A stretch of 64,000 bases of DNA from Pseudomonas sp. LS1212 (GCF_024741815.1 NZ_CP102951.1:3610001-3674000); one strand, 5' to 3'. Counted from the first letter of the stretch, positions 49,400-59,309 are shown. The notes: a model not told the origin generated them from the letters alone. Made by a program: numbers and translations.

Positions 49400-50050
49400 A
49401 TGGCACAAATCGATAACAGCCTGATTGGCTCCGTCATGAACGCCCTGCCGCTGGACCGGATGATTTCCGGCCCGCTGCAGGCAATGATTCAAGCCCAGAT
49501 CTCGGCGAGCAAATCCTACGCCGACTTCCTCATGGGAGTCTGCATCCAGGATGGCAAGGCCGTCGCTATCCAGTTCGACTACGACGAAACCATTACCGAT
49601 GAGCAAGGGGTCTACAAGGGCACCATCGCCAAGAAAATGCAGATTCCTCTGCTGGCGGCCATCACCCACCCGAACATCTGCATCGAAGAAGGCAACATCG
49701 AGTTCGAGCTGACCATCAGCCAGCAAGCCGAAAGCTCGAGCGAGACAGCTGCCGAAGCCGGCTTCCAGGCCTCAATGGGTTGGGGTGGTTTTAAACTGTC
49801 GGTCAAGGGCCAGGTCAGCCACAAATCGTCCCAGACTCGCAAGACCGACACCCGCGCCCGCTATGCATTCAACACTCGCGTGACCCGCCAGGACCCACCG
49901 GAAGCCCTGATGCGCGTCATCGACTTCCTGACCGAGGCGGCGACCAAACCCACGATGATCGCAAATACCGAAGCCAGCAATCTGGATGGCATGCCGGTCT
50001 CCGCCTTGCCGATGCCGGATAAAGCGGCCGCGAGCGCGACCGCCCCCTGA
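49400..50050 (+). CDS. DUF2589 protein 1
   Basis: 216 residues, no signal peptide. The segment LPLDRMISGPLQAMIQAQISASKSYADFL, with a strand-rich part after it (VAIQFDYDE, PLLAAITHPNICIEEGNIEF, FKLSVKGQVSHKS), matches what I recall of DUF2589 proteins. Function unknown; the beta-sandwich part could mediate assembly. AAGGA precedes ATG 49400. It is 83 bases after the Mor-like gene and 79 bases before a second DUF2589 gene. Confidence 0.75.
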   Translation: MAQIDNSLIGSVMNALPLDRMISGPLQAMIQAQISASKSYADFLMGVCIQDGKAVAIQFDYDETITDEQGVYKGTIAKKMQIPLLAAITHPNICIEEGNIEFELTISQQAESSSETAAEAGFQASMGWGGFKLSVKGQVSHKSSQTRKTDTRARYAFNTRVTRQDPPEALMRVIDFLTEAATKPTMIANTEASNLDGMPVSALPMPDKAAASATAP

Positions 50051-50081
50051 CGCACCGCTTTAAACACGCAAAAAAATGCCT

Positions 50082-50099
50082 CGCCCCCAAGGCGGGGCG
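50082..50099 (+). terminator. hairpin between the two DUF2589 genes
   Basis: CGCCCC (50082-50087) and GGGGCG (50094-50099) form a short GC-rich stem. No T-run follows on the + strand. It may set the ratio of the two DUF2589 products; weakly supported. Confidence 0.3.
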
Positions 50100-50129
50100 T
50101 CCTGCCGATAGCGCAAGGAGCCTAGATCC

Positions 50130-50705
50130 GTGGCACTTTTTTCCCGTAGCAAAGAGCCCATGACCGCCAGTGACCTGTGCGACATCACCCGCGGCCTGCA
50201 AGAGGCGGCCGCCGCTACCAACAACCTGATTGCCCAGCAGTACATCAAGCTGTTCGACCAGTTCTTCGACTATGACGCCGATGACCTGGGCACACCGATG
50301 AAAGCCAAGATGGTCGAGGTCGCGCTGGATGAGCAGCACGGCATGAAGATCCCGTTGATCGCGTTGGTCGCTCCCCGGGGCCTGGCACTCGAGCGCATGC
50401 AGGTTGATCTGTCGGTGAGGATCCAGGCCACCGAGCTGGCCACTGCGAGCCACGCACTGGAGAACGGAGTGGTCCAGAGCGAACGCTTCTTCGTCACCGT
50501 TGGGGCGGACAAGCGCCAGGGCCAGCAGCGCGACCCGAACGAGGTGCAGATCAGCATGCAGTTCCAGGCCTGCGAGCCACCGGAGGCGATCAACCGGCTG
50601 ATCGAGGAATATACCCACCTGATCAGCCCTTTCCGCCCGAAGGCCTACACCAGACCGGACCCGGACCAACCCAATGAGTTCATCGAGGCCGCCACCGTGC
50701 GCTGA
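50130..50705 (+). CDS. DUF2589 protein 2
   Basis: 191 residues, GTG start with AAGGAG upstream. LCDITRGLQEAAAATNNLIAQ (N-terminal helix), then strand-rich KMVEVALDEQHGMKIPLIALV and LERMQVDLSVRI, then QISMQFQACEPPEAINRLIEEY. This is the companion DUF2589 type with a longer N-terminal helix. Function unknown. The two genes behind a Mor-like activator form a compact module ending just before convergent tamB. Confidence 0.75.
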   Translation: MALFSRSKEPMTASDLCDITRGLQEAAAATNNLIAQQYIKLFDQFFDYDADDLGTPMKAKMVEVALDEQHGMKIPLIALVAPRGLALERMQVDLSVRIQATELATASHALENGVVQSERFFVTVGADKRQGQQRDPNEVQISMQFQACEPPEAINRLIEEYTHLISPFRPKAYTRPDPDQPNEFIEAATVR

Positions 50706-50720
50706 GAAGGACAACACCCA

Positions 50721-53700
50721 TCAGAAGTCGCGCTTGTAAAACAGATCAAGAGAGCTGGCCAGCCCACTGGCCGCCTCCAGATACAAGCGCTTGCTCAGCA
50801 TATAGCGCAAGGCGATGGTATTGGCCGGTTCAAATACGCCGACACCATAGCGCAAGCTCAGGCGTTCGGACAGGTTGCCGCTGGCAACCACGCTGGTACT
50901 GGCGCCGCTGCCTTGGGTACCGAGCTGGAAGTCATCGATGCCCAGGTCCTTGGCCAGGCTGCCGGTGAGCGAGGCACTCCCGGCCAACCCCAGGCCCAAC
51001 GCCGCCTGGGCCAGCATATTGTTGTCTTCGCCGGTGGTACTGAGCGGTCGCCCCAGCACCAGATACGACAGCGCCTGCTCCTGGCTCATGGCCGGTTCCG
51101 AAAAGACCTGGGTGGTCGGCTGCTCGGCGTTGCCGGTCAGGCGGATACCGGCAATGACGTCGTCTGTCTTGCGGATGGCTTCGATATCCAGGTACGGCTG
51201 GTCGATAGGGCCGGCAAACAGCAGGCGCGCCCGGCGGATGGTCAGGCGTTGGCCATAGGCGCGATAGCGCCCGTCGATGAGCTTCAGCTCGCCGCGCGTG
51301 TCGAGGTTGTCACCGATATGAACATGCCCGGCCAGGTTCGCGGTCAAGCCGAAACCACTGAACGACAGCTTCTCCTGCCCCACCTCTACGTCGATGTCCA
51401 TGGCCATCGCCAGGGGCGTCTTGCCCTCTTCGGTCTGATGGCCAATGATCACCGTATCGTCGGACAACTTGACCGTCGATGGCGGCAGTTCGCGCACGGT
51501 GATCGTCCCCTTGGGCACCAGGACCTTGCCGGCAATCGACAAGCGCTCGTCCTTGACCTGAATCTTCAGATCCGGCGCCACCTCCAGTGCAGCATAGGGT
51601 TCGACATTGACCGGCAGGCGCGTGCCCCGCAGATGAAGATCCACCGCCAGCGCCTGCTCCCAACTGACTTGTCCGTCCAGGCTGCCCTGCCCGCTATCGC
51701 CGCTTTTCCAGGTACCTTGCAGTTGGACATTTTCCCCGGCGATCAGCGCCTGTACCTGCAGATCCTTGACGCTGGTCGGCAGCTCGGCGCCACTGACCTC
51801 GCCCTCGCTGAGCCTCAGGCTGCCATTGACCTGCGGCGCTGTCAGCGTCCCGGATAGCCGGCCGCTGCCGTTCAAGTGCCCGGTCAGGCGTTCGACCATG
51901 GGCACGAAGGGCCGCGCCACCGAAAGGTCCAGCCCGGTGAGGCGGAAGTCGCCCGTCAAGGGCTTGTTCTGCGCCACGGGGTTGATCTGCGTGGTGACCG
52001 ACAATTCGCCCAGCTTGTTACCCCGAAACGCCAGTTGGGTATCGATGCGCGTGGGTGCCAGCCTGCTGTCCAGGCGCAGGGTCTGATACGGGAAGTCCAG
52101 CCACCGGTCTTTCTCGCGAACACGCAGGGTACCGCCGCTGGCATCCACCACTACTTGGCCCTTGGGGCCGGAAGCCGGCAGGTCGAGTTGCACATCGGCA
52201 TTGAGCCGCCCCTGCCAGGCGAAGTCCTTGGGCAACCACTGGGCCAGGCTCTCTATCGGGAACTGTTTAAGGTGATAGCGCAGACGCGGTTCAGGCATCA
52301 GGCGCTGGTCTTCGCCACACAGGCTGGCCGGCCCCGACAGCCAGCAATGAGCACCGAAATCGAGCTGGCCGCTGGCCTTGCGTTCGATTTTCGCCGGGGC
52401 CTGCAGCTTCCAGGCCTGGCCACCGGTCTGGATTTCACCGCTGGCCAGACGGCCTCGCCAGTCGCCTTTGTCCAGGTTGCCATCCAGGCCCAGGTCCAGC
52501 TTCAACTGCGGCCCTTGCAGGGCCAATTGCAATTGTTGCCGACGAGCATCGCCCTGCCCCTTGGCGGTCAGGGTGCCCAGAGAAGTTTCGCCGACCCGCA
52601 GGGTTCTGGCGCTGAGATCGATCACCGCGTGTTGTGCGCTATCGAGCCGGGCATCCAGGTCGAGGCTTTGCAGGTGATTGTCGGCCATGGTCAACCGTTG
52701 GCCCTGGAGCTTGAATTGCCCCTGTGGCGCCTTCGGCGTCCCGGCCACCTCCATCCGGCCCTTGAGCTGGCCCTGCAACCGGGGCCAGAGCTGGCCCAGG
52801 CGCGGCAGGTTGAGGTCGATCTGCCCGGCCAGGCGTTGTTGCAAACTCCCACTGCCGTTGATGCGGTTCTCACCCAGGCGGATATCCAGGGTGCCGAGGG
52901 TCCAGTTTTCGCCCGCCCCCTCAGCCTTGGCCAGCAGCACGGCGGTTTGCCCGCGCAGGCGACCCTTGAGGTCCAGGTCGGCGCTCAGTTGCAGCTTCTC
53001 GTTCTGCCATGATCCCTTGCTGCGCAACGGGCCTGCCAGGGTGCCCGGTAGCTCGCCAACCCAGTAGGCCGGGTTGATCGCGCTCAGGTCCAGCGCCGTG
53101 TCCCAGCCGATACCGTCGGCGAACTGCACCTTGAGGTATCCCTTGGCCTTGCCCTGCCCCGCGGCCAGTTCGAGCTGCGCGAGCGCAATCTGCTTGAGGT
53201 CGCCACTGAACGGGCTACCCAGCTTGAAGGGACCTGCCGGGCCCTCCAGGTCGCCATGGAAGTTGCCCTGGTAGGTGCCATCGCGGTACTGCACCTGGCC
53301 ATTGAACTTGCGCAGCAGCACCTGCGGTGGCTCGTCGACGGGGTACAGCCGTTGCCAGGGAAAATCCAGCCAGTCGACCTGAACGTCGGCATCGAACCCT
53401 TCCTGCCAGGCCAGCCGGCCATTGAGCTTGAGCAGTTGTTCGGGGCTGGCAGTCAGGTCCAGCGCTGCGATATCCGCACCCCGGGCATCGACGCGACCTT
53501 GCAACTGCAGGCTGACCGGCCCCTGTTCGGCCGGCAGGCTGGCCTGCCCGGCTATTTGGTAACCCGCCTTGAGATCGCCCTTGCCGGTCAACACGACTTG
53601 ATTCAAGCGCAGGGTATTGGGCAGGTCGGCGGCCGGCTTGAACCCGTCCGCGGTGATACGGACCTGTGCCGGCAGATCTTCGGCCAGCGGTTTCAGCTCG

Positions 53701-54395
53701 CCGCTCAGATGACCGTTGAGGTAGCCACTGCTGTCGCCGTCGAGCACCAGGGTCTTGAGCAGGTCGCCCTTGACCCTCACCGCCAGTTGCCAGGGCTGTT
53801 CACCCATACTGGGCAATTGCAGGTGCCCGCTGGCGCTCAGGGGCCAGTCTCCCCCCGGCTGCAATGAACCTTGCATAGCGAGGCGCAAGTCGTCGCGCTG
53901 TAGCTTGAGCGTATCGATCTGCAGGCCGGAAGCCGTCCAGCGAGCCGCCAACTGCAGATCGCCAAGCTGCCGGGTACCGTCAAGTTCCAGGCTGCCGATG
54001 CGCACGTCGCCCAACTCGATGGCCAGCGGCAGCTTCAGTTCCGGCAGTTGCAGCGGGCCGCTGTCGGCATTTTCGTCAGCGGGGGCGAACTGCAGCTCGA
54101 TTTTTTCGACCTGCAGTTGCTCGATGCACAGGGTTCTGCGCAGCAGGCAAGCGGGTGACCAGCTGAACGATGGCGCCAGCAACTGCACCCGATCCTCGCC
54201 CTGCTGCCAGCGCAGCTTCGCCGCACGCCAGTGACCGCCCAGGCGCCCTTGAAAGTCTTCTACCTGCAATCCCGGCACTTGCGCCAATGCCCAGCGGCTG
54301 CCCGCCTCGGTGCCCAATAGCAGGACGACCGTCATCGGCACCAGCAGCAACAAGGCCAGCAGCCCGAGCAACACCCCTTTCACAACACGACTCAA
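50721..54395 (-). CDS. tamB: translocation and assembly module protein TamB
   Basis: A 1224-residue AsmA-like/TamB bridge protein: N-terminal membrane anchor (VLLGLLALLLLVPMTVVLLL), a very long beta-strand region with many short repeated strands, and the conserved C-terminal DUF490 region ending LYLEAASGLASSLDLFYKRDF. TamB spans the periplasm and, with TamA, moves lipid and/or autotransporter cargo to the outer membrane. The frame opens at TTG 54395, overlapping the tamA stop (TTGA); GTG 54383 is an alternative start. Confidence 0.95.
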   Translation of the reverse strand: MSRVVKGVLLGLLALLLLVPMTVVLLLGTEAGSRWALAQVPGLQVEDFQGRLGGHWRAAKLRWQQGEDRVQLLAPSFSWSPACLLRRTLCIEQLQVEKIELQFAPADENADSGPLQLPELKLPLAIELGDVRIGSLELDGTRQLGDLQLAARWTASGLQIDTLKLQRDDLRLAMQGSLQPGGDWPLSASGHLQLPSMGEQPWQLAVRVKGDLLKTLVLDGDSSGYLNGHLSGELKPLAEDLPAQVRITADGFKPAADLPNTLRLNQVVLTGKGDLKAGYQIAGQASLPAEQGPVSLQLQGRVDARGADIAALDLTASPEQLLKLNGRLAWQEGFDADVQVDWLDFPWQRLYPVDEPPQVLLRKFNGQVQYRDGTYQGNFHGDLEGPAGPFKLGSPFSGDLKQIALAQLELAAGQGKAKGYLKVQFADGIGWDTALDLSAINPAYWVGELPGTLAGPLRSKGSWQNEKLQLSADLDLKGRLRGQTAVLLAKAEGAGENWTLGTLDIRLGENRINGSGSLQQRLAGQIDLNLPRLGQLWPRLQGQLKGRMEVAGTPKAPQGQFKLQGQRLTMADNHLQSLDLDARLDSAQHAVIDLSARTLRVGETSLGTLTAKGQGDARRQQLQLALQGPQLKLDLGLDGNLDKGDWRGRLASGEIQTGGQAWKLQAPAKIERKASGQLDFGAHCWLSGPASLCGEDQRLMPEPRLRYHLKQFPIESLAQWLPKDFAWQGRLNADVQLDLPASGPKGQVVVDASGGTLRVREKDRWLDFPYQTLRLDSRLAPTRIDTQLAFRGNKLGELSVTTQINPVAQNKPLTGDFRLTGLDLSVARPFVPMVERLTGHLNGSGRLSGTLTAPQVNGSLRLSEGEVSGAELPTSVKDLQVQALIAGENVQLQGTWKSGDSGQGSLDGQVSWEQALAVDLHLRGTRLPVNVEPYAALEVAPDLKIQVKDERLSIAGKVLVPKGTITVRELPPSTVKLSDDTVIIGHQTEEGKTPLAMAMDIDVEVGQEKLSFSGFGLTANLAGHVHIGDNLDTRGELKLIDGRYRAYGQRLTIRRARLLFAGPIDQPYLDIEAIRKTDDVIAGIRLTGNAEQPTTQVFSEPAMSQEQALSYLVLGRPLSTTGEDNNMLAQAALGLGLAGSASLTGSLAKDLGIDDFQLGTQGSGASTSVVASGNLSERLSLRYGVGVFEPANTIALRYMLSKRLYLEAASGLASSLDLFYKRDF

Positions 54396-56119
54396 AGTTC
54401 CGGCCCCATGGAGAAATGCAAGCGGATACCGCCGTCGTCATCCAGCGCCCGGGCCAGATCCAGACGCAGCGGCCCGACCGGAGAAACCCAACGCACACCG
54501 ACGCCGACGCCAGTCTTGAGGCTGGGCAGCTCCAGATTATCGAACGAATTGCCCTGGTCGACGAAGGTCGCCACGCGCCACTTCTCGGCAATCGCGTATT
54601 GATACTCGACACTGCCGGCCACCAGATAGCGGCCGCCGATCCGGTCGCCATCGGAGTTCTCCGGCGACAGGCTCTGGTAATCGTAACCGCGTACGCTCTG
54701 ATCGCCACCGGCGAAGAAGCGCAACGACGGCGGTATCGACTTGAAGCCGTTGGTAGCACTGCCGCCGAACTGCACCCGACCAAGCAACCGGTGGTTCTGG
54801 CCCAGGGTGGTCAAGCCCTTGAGCAGGACATTGCCGTGCAGCAGGTTGATGTCCGACAGCAGCCCTTCCTTGGCCACCTGGACATCGAACTGCAGGCGGT
54901 AGCCATTGTGCGGGTCGATGCGGTTGTCGCTGCGCAGGTAGGAATAGCTGACGCCGGGCATGAGCAAGGTACTCAACCCGGAGTCATCACCCAGGCGATA
55001 CTCTTCGCGCTGCCACTTCAGGGAGATGACCCGCTGCCAGCCGCTGGGCAACTTGCTGTGCCATTCCGGGCCGAAGGTCAGCAGTTTGCTGAGACTGTCG
55101 GTATTGGCGATCTCTTCATACTGATAACCGCCAGCCCAGCGCAGCTTGTCGGTCAGCGGCGGATCGAGCGGGATGTCATAAAACAGCCCGACGTTCTGCC
55201 GGGGGGCCGACAGTTCCATTTCCCAGCCGTAACTATGCCCCTGCGGATTGACCCAATGGCGGGTCCAGTTGGCCTTGCCGCGCGGCCCGACATCGGTCGA
55301 GAAGCCAAGGCCCAGGCCCATGGTCCGGGGTTTGCGGGTTTCCAGCTGGACATCGACTGGAATCACCTGGCCGGTTGCCGCCATGGGCGCGGCATCGACC
55401 CGCACCCCTTCGAAGTAACTGCTGGACTGCAAGGCCTGGTTGAGTTCGGCAACCAGTTCGGAGTCGTAGGGTGTGTTCTCCTTGAACGGCACCATGCGCT
55501 GCAGAAGATCGTCGTCAAACGGCGTGTCACCTTCGAACTGCACCTTGCCCAATTTGTAGCGCGGCCCGCTCTGGTACACCAGCTCGATGTCGGCGACGCC
55601 GGCCTGTGGGTCTACCGCCAGGCGCTGGCGGGTGAAGCGCCCGCTGAAAAAGCCATAGCGCGAAGCCTGGTTCTGGATCAGCCGCTTGGCGTCTTCGTAA
55701 TGCCCATGGTTGAGCACCGCGCCACTGCGCAGGGCCTTGCTGTCGGGAACGCGAAACGCTTTCAGCTCGCTGGCAGGGCCTTCGACCCGCACGGTGACAT
55801 CGCGCAAAAGCACCGGCTCGCCCGGCTCGATGGTGAGCACCAGGCGTGGCGACTTGCCAGCTTTTACTTCGCTTTCGATCTGCGCCTGATAGTAGCCCAA
55901 TGCCTGTGCGGCTTTTTTCGCCTGCTCCTCGGCACCTCGGCTGAACCGCAGCAAGGCTTCCTCGTCGCGATCGCCAAGGCTGCCGATATAGCCTTGGACG
56001 TTAGCCTTGAGTTCTTTATTGGCCGGTTTGATGTTTACGTCCAACTCACTCTGGGCGTGAGCGACGAACGTGCTGATCAACAGCATCAAACCGGCTGGGA
56101 TTCGTCCTGAAAACTTCAT
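54392..56119 (-). CDS. tamA: translocation and assembly module protein TamA
   Basis: A 575-residue Omp85 protein: signal peptide (GLMLLISTFVAHAQS), three POTRA-like repeats to about residue 260, then a 16-strand barrel with the Omp85 signature VRGYDYQSLSPE and a C-terminal strand ending GIRLHFSMGPEL. Outer-membrane partner of TamB, whose gene overlaps its stop. The start at 56119 is chosen over a frame extension to 56137. Confidence 0.95.
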   Translation of the reverse strand: MKFSGRIPAGLMLLISTFVAHAQSELDVNIKPANKELKANVQGYIGSLGDRDEEALLRFSRGAEEQAKKAAQALGYYQAQIESEVKAGKSPRLVLTIEPGEPVLLRDVTVRVEGPASELKAFRVPDSKALRSGAVLNHGHYEDAKRLIQNQASRYGFFSGRFTRQRLAVDPQAGVADIELVYQSGPRYKLGKVQFEGDTPFDDDLLQRMVPFKENTPYDSELVAELNQALQSSSYFEGVRVDAAPMAATGQVIPVDVQLETRKPRTMGLGLGFSTDVGPRGKANWTRHWVNPQGHSYGWEMELSAPRQNVGLFYDIPLDPPLTDKLRWAGGYQYEEIANTDSLSKLLTFGPEWHSKLPSGWQRVISLKWQREEYRLGDDSGLSTLLMPGVSYSYLRSDNRIDPHNGYRLQFDVQVAKEGLLSDINLLHGNVLLKGLTTLGQNHRLLGRVQFGGSATNGFKSIPPSLRFFAGGDQSVRGYDYQSLSPENSDGDRIGGRYLVAGSVEYQYAIAEKWRVATFVDQGNSFDNLELPSLKTGVGVGVRWVSPVGPLRLDLARALDDDGGIRLHFSMGPEL

Positions 56120-56167
56120 AGGCGCGGATGCTATCACGAGCCCGATAGAAGCTCTAACTTCGGCTTT

Positions 56168-56818
56168 TCAGGCACGCGCCGCCACCACACGCTGTGGGTT
56201 GGAGTGAAAAAACACATGCTCAAGGACCGGTCCTATCGCAATCTGGCCGATTTCTTCATAGCCCTGACGCGTATAAAACTCCAGATAGCGCGGATTTCCG
56301 GTATCGAGCACCACCCCTTCGGAATGAGCGTCTTCGGCGCACCAGTTATGCAGCGCCTCAAGCAATTGCTCGCCATAATGCTTGCCCTGGAATTGCGGGT
56401 GAATACCCAGCAACGGCAAGACATGCACCTGCCCGGACGGCAGGCAGGCCAGGACCGCTTCGTGGTAGTCCAGGTAGCGGCGCGTACAGCGAAAACCGGT
56501 ACTGAGCAGCATGCGCATGCGCCAGGCCCAGCTCTCGGTGATACCCAAACGGCGCTGCGGCGGGGCGATGAGGGCAATGCCGATCAAGCGGTCCTCAAGC
56601 AGCAGCCCCAATGCCGGCAGCTCCTGAAAGAAATGTTGCTTGACCAGCTCCCGCACCGTGGCCCGCACCCGGTGCTCATAGCCCGGCCGCTCGGCCTCCA
56701 ACAGATAGCCGAACGTGGGCTCGTGCCGGTAGGCGTGGTAGAGCAACGAACAGGCCTCGCGGCCATAGCCGCCGTCGAGCAAGCGAACTTCAGCCACGGC
56801 AGTGGATGATTCAGGCAT
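56168..56818 (-). CDS. GNAT-family N-acetyltransferase
   Basis: 216 residues with the acetyl-CoA pyrophosphate motif in VLPLLGIHPQFQGKHYGEQL and the C-terminal VVLDTGNPRYLEFYTRQGYEEIG. The N-terminal half (ALGLLLEDRLIGIALIAPPQRR) completes the GNAT fold. Substrate unknown. The start at 56818 has GAGGT upstream; a long upstream frame to 56986 lacks a site and overlaps the region before xthA. Confidence 0.85.
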   Translation of the reverse strand: MPESSTAVAEVRLLDGGYGREACSLLYHAYRHEPTFGYLLEAERPGYEHRVRATVRELVKQHFFQELPALGLLLEDRLIGIALIAPPQRRLGITESWAWRMRMLLSTGFRCTRRYLDYHEAVLACLPSGQVHVLPLLGIHPQFQGKHYGEQLLEALHNWCAEDAHSEGVVLDTGNPRYLEFYTRQGYEEIGQIAIGPVLEHVFFHSNPQRVVAARA

Positions 56819-57013
56819 GGGACAGGACCTCGCGATAATCACGGCACTGCTCGGCTGGCAGTGTATGTTCCATTTGAGAGTCCTCCTTGCAAGCATGTTC
56901 CTGCGTGTCGATGGACCCATGTCCGACGTTAGCAGTCGATACGGCCTTGCGCCATGCTGGCGGTGGCAGATGATGTCCGCTAGCATCCCAGTTTTGCCAG
57001 GATTGCCGCCCCC

Positions 57014-57826
57014 ATGAAGATCGTTTCATTCAACATCAACGGCCTGCGCGCCAGGCCTCATCAGTTGGCGGCGCTGATTGAAAAGCATCAGCCGGATGTC
57101 ATCGGCCTGCAGGAAACCAAGGTCTCGGACGAGCAGTTCCCGCTGGCCGAGATTGAAGCGCTGGGTTATCACGTCCACTTTCATGGCCAGAAAGGCCATT
57201 ACGGCGTGGCCTTGCTCTCGCGCCAGCCCCCCTTGAGCCTGAGCAAGGGCTTTGCCACGGACGAAGAAGACGCCCAGCGCCGCTTTATCTGGGGCACCTT
57301 TGCCGACGCCGATGGCCAGACCGTGACCATCATGAACGGTTACTTCCCCCAGGGTGAAAGCCGCGACCACCCCACCAAGTTCCCGGCCAAGCAACGGTTC
57401 TACAGCGACCTGCAAGCCCTGCTCGAGAGCCAGTTCCGCAATGATCAGCCACTGGTGGTGATGGGGGACGTGAATATTTCACCCGAAGACTGCGACATCG
57501 GTATCGGCCCGGACAACGCCAAGCGCTGGCTCAAGACCGGCAAATGCAGCTTCCTGCCGGAAGAGCGCGAGTGGATGGCGCGCCTGAAGAACTGGGGCCT
57601 GGTCGACAGCTTCCGGCACCTGTACCCGGAAGTGGCGGACCGATTCAGTTGGTTCGACTACCGTAGCCGCGGCTTTGACGACGAGCCCAAGCGCGGGCTG
57701 CGCATCGACCTGATCCTGACCTCCAGCCGCCTGCTGCCGCGTATCAAGGCGGCGGGGGTGGATTACGATTTGCGCGCCATGGAAAAACCGTCCGACCATG
57801 CGCCGATCTGGCTTGAGCTGAGCTGA
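57014..57826 (+). CDS. xthA: exodeoxyribonuclease III
   Basis: A 270-residue AP endonuclease/exonuclease of the EEP fold: FNINGLRARPHQL, IGLQETKVSD (metal-binding Glu), GVALLSRQ, GYFPQGESRDH, VVMGDVNISPEDCDIG and the catalytic Asp-His pair in KPSDHAPIWLEL. It acts in base-excision repair. The length and motifs match E. coli ExoIII (268 residues). Pseudomonas genomes often carry more than one copy, so the symbol denotes the family. Confidence 0.9.
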   Translation: MKIVSFNINGLRARPHQLAALIEKHQPDVIGLQETKVSDEQFPLAEIEALGYHVHFHGQKGHYGVALLSRQPPLSLSKGFATDEEDAQRRFIWGTFADADGQTVTIMNGYFPQGESRDHPTKFPAKQRFYSDLQALLESQFRNDQPLVVMGDVNISPEDCDIGIGPDNAKRWLKTGKCSFLPEEREWMARLKNWGLVDSFRHLYPEVADRFSWFDYRSRGFDDEPKRGLRIDLILTSSRLLPRIKAAGVDYDLRAMEKPSDHAPIWLELS

Positions 57827-57956
57827 TTAGGTTGTGATCGTTGCGCCCGCTTCGCGCGCGAGCGCGTAGCGGTTGCGGTCGCGGCCTACCGTCATATTTC
57901 AGTCATCGATCTGACTTATTCTCCCGGCAGTTCCCCTCCCTTCAAGGTACTGCCGC

Positions 57957-59278
57957 ATGCCGCTCGCCCTGACGATTCTGGCTGCCCTGCTCCTGCTCCC
58001 GGGCTTCTCGTTCGCCGAACAATCGGCACCGGTGCTGCGCATCCAGGGCTCCAACACCATCGGCGCAGTGCTCGGTCCGGCCCTGGTCAAAGGCTTGTTG
58101 CAAGAGCAGGAACTGCAGAATGTGCAGGTTCAAGCATCCGCCAACGTCAACGAACAGCAGATCAGCGGCCAGACCACCACCGGGCAAACGATCCGGATCG
58201 AGGTCGCGGCTCATGGTTCGAGCACGGGCTTCAGCGCGCTGAAGTCCGGAACCGCCGACCTTGCAGCTTCCTCTCGCCCAATCAAGGATGCCGAACTGGT
58301 CGAGCTCGAAGCGCTTGGCGACCTGAAAGACCCCGAAGCCGAGCAGGTCATCGCGATCGACGGCGTGGCCGTCATCCTGCACCCGGACAACCCGTTGCAG
58401 CAGTTGAACACCGAGCAACTGGCCGGGATTTTTTCCGGCAGGATCCAGACCTGGGAGCAACTGGGATCAGGCCAGGGTCCGATACACCTGTATGCCCGCG
58501 ATGAACGCTCCGGCACGTTCGAAACCTTCAAGACGCTGATACTCGACCCGCTCGGCCAGAGCCTGTCAGCCAATGCCGTGCGTTTGGAGTCCAGCGAGCA
58601 ACTCACAACCGAAGTCTGCCAGATCGTCAGGCCATCGGTTTCATCGGCCTGCCGTATGTGCACAAGGCCAAGGCGCTGGCCATCAAGGACGGCGATTCGC
58701 AACCCATGCTGCCGACGCCCGCCCTGATCGCCAGCGAAGATTATCCGCTGTCCCGTCGCCTGTATTTCTATTTACCTCCGGACAACCAAAACCCCTGGGC
58801 CCGGGCCCTGATGCGCTATGTGCAAAGCGATCAGGGCCAGGCCATCGTCAGTGCCAGCGGATTCGTCGCGCAAAGTATTCAGCCGATGCGGGTACCCCCC
58901 TTCAACGGCATGCCCCAGGCTTACCGGGCACTGGCCGATAACGCCATGCGCTTGTCGTTGAACCTGCGTTTCAGTGAAGGCAGCGCCACGCTCGACAACA
59001 AGGCCCGGGCGGACCTGGACCGGCTGTTCGCCTACCTCAAACAAACCGACAAGTTAGAGCGCAAAGTCACCCTGGTCGGCTTCGGCGACGCCAAGGACGA
59101 TCCGGCGCGTGCCCTGCTGCTGTCGAAACTGCGGGCCATGGCGGTCCGCCGCGAACTGTTCAAGCAAGGGGTAATCCTGCGAGACCTGGTCGGGCTGGGT
59201 GCACAGATGCCTGTCGCCGACAATGATCAGGACCAGGGCCGGGTCAAGAATCGGCGCGTCGAGGTGTGGGTACATTGA
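57957..59278 (+). pseudogene. phosphate-binding-protein/OmpA fusion gene with a frameshift
   Basis: The first frame (57957-58620) encodes a signal peptide and a PstS-like domain (RIQGSNTIGAVLGPALV, AAHGSSTGFSALKSGTADLA, YARDERSGTFETF). The second frame (about 58622-59278) resumes with RQAIGFIGLPYVHKAKALAI and ends in an OmpA C-like peptidoglycan-binding domain (LRFSEGSATLDNKARADLDR to GRVKNRRVEVWVH). The join reads CAGATCGTCAG where CAGGATCGTCAG would keep the frame, so one G near 58619 seems lost. It may be a real mutation, a sequencing error or a short pseudogene event. Without it the gene encodes a ~440-residue periplasmic phosphate-binding protein tethered to peptidoglycan. Confidence 0.8.
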
Positions 59279-59279
59279 G

Positions 59280-59309
59280 CAGTGCCTCAATCATTACATA
59301 GAGGCACTG
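59280..59309. terminator. bidirectional hairpin between convergent genes
   Basis: CAGTGCCTC (59280-59288) and GAGGCACTG (59301-59309) form a perfect 9-bp stem with a 12-base loop, just after the OmpA-fusion stop and before the acyl-CoA dehydrogenase stop on the other strand. Confidence 0.65.

Noticed and set aside
57832..57895. GC-rich inverted-looking stretch with CGCGCGCGAGCGCG after xthA
   Set aside because: Checked as a possible tRNA or REP unit; no cloverleaf and no match to the REP families elsewhere in the window.
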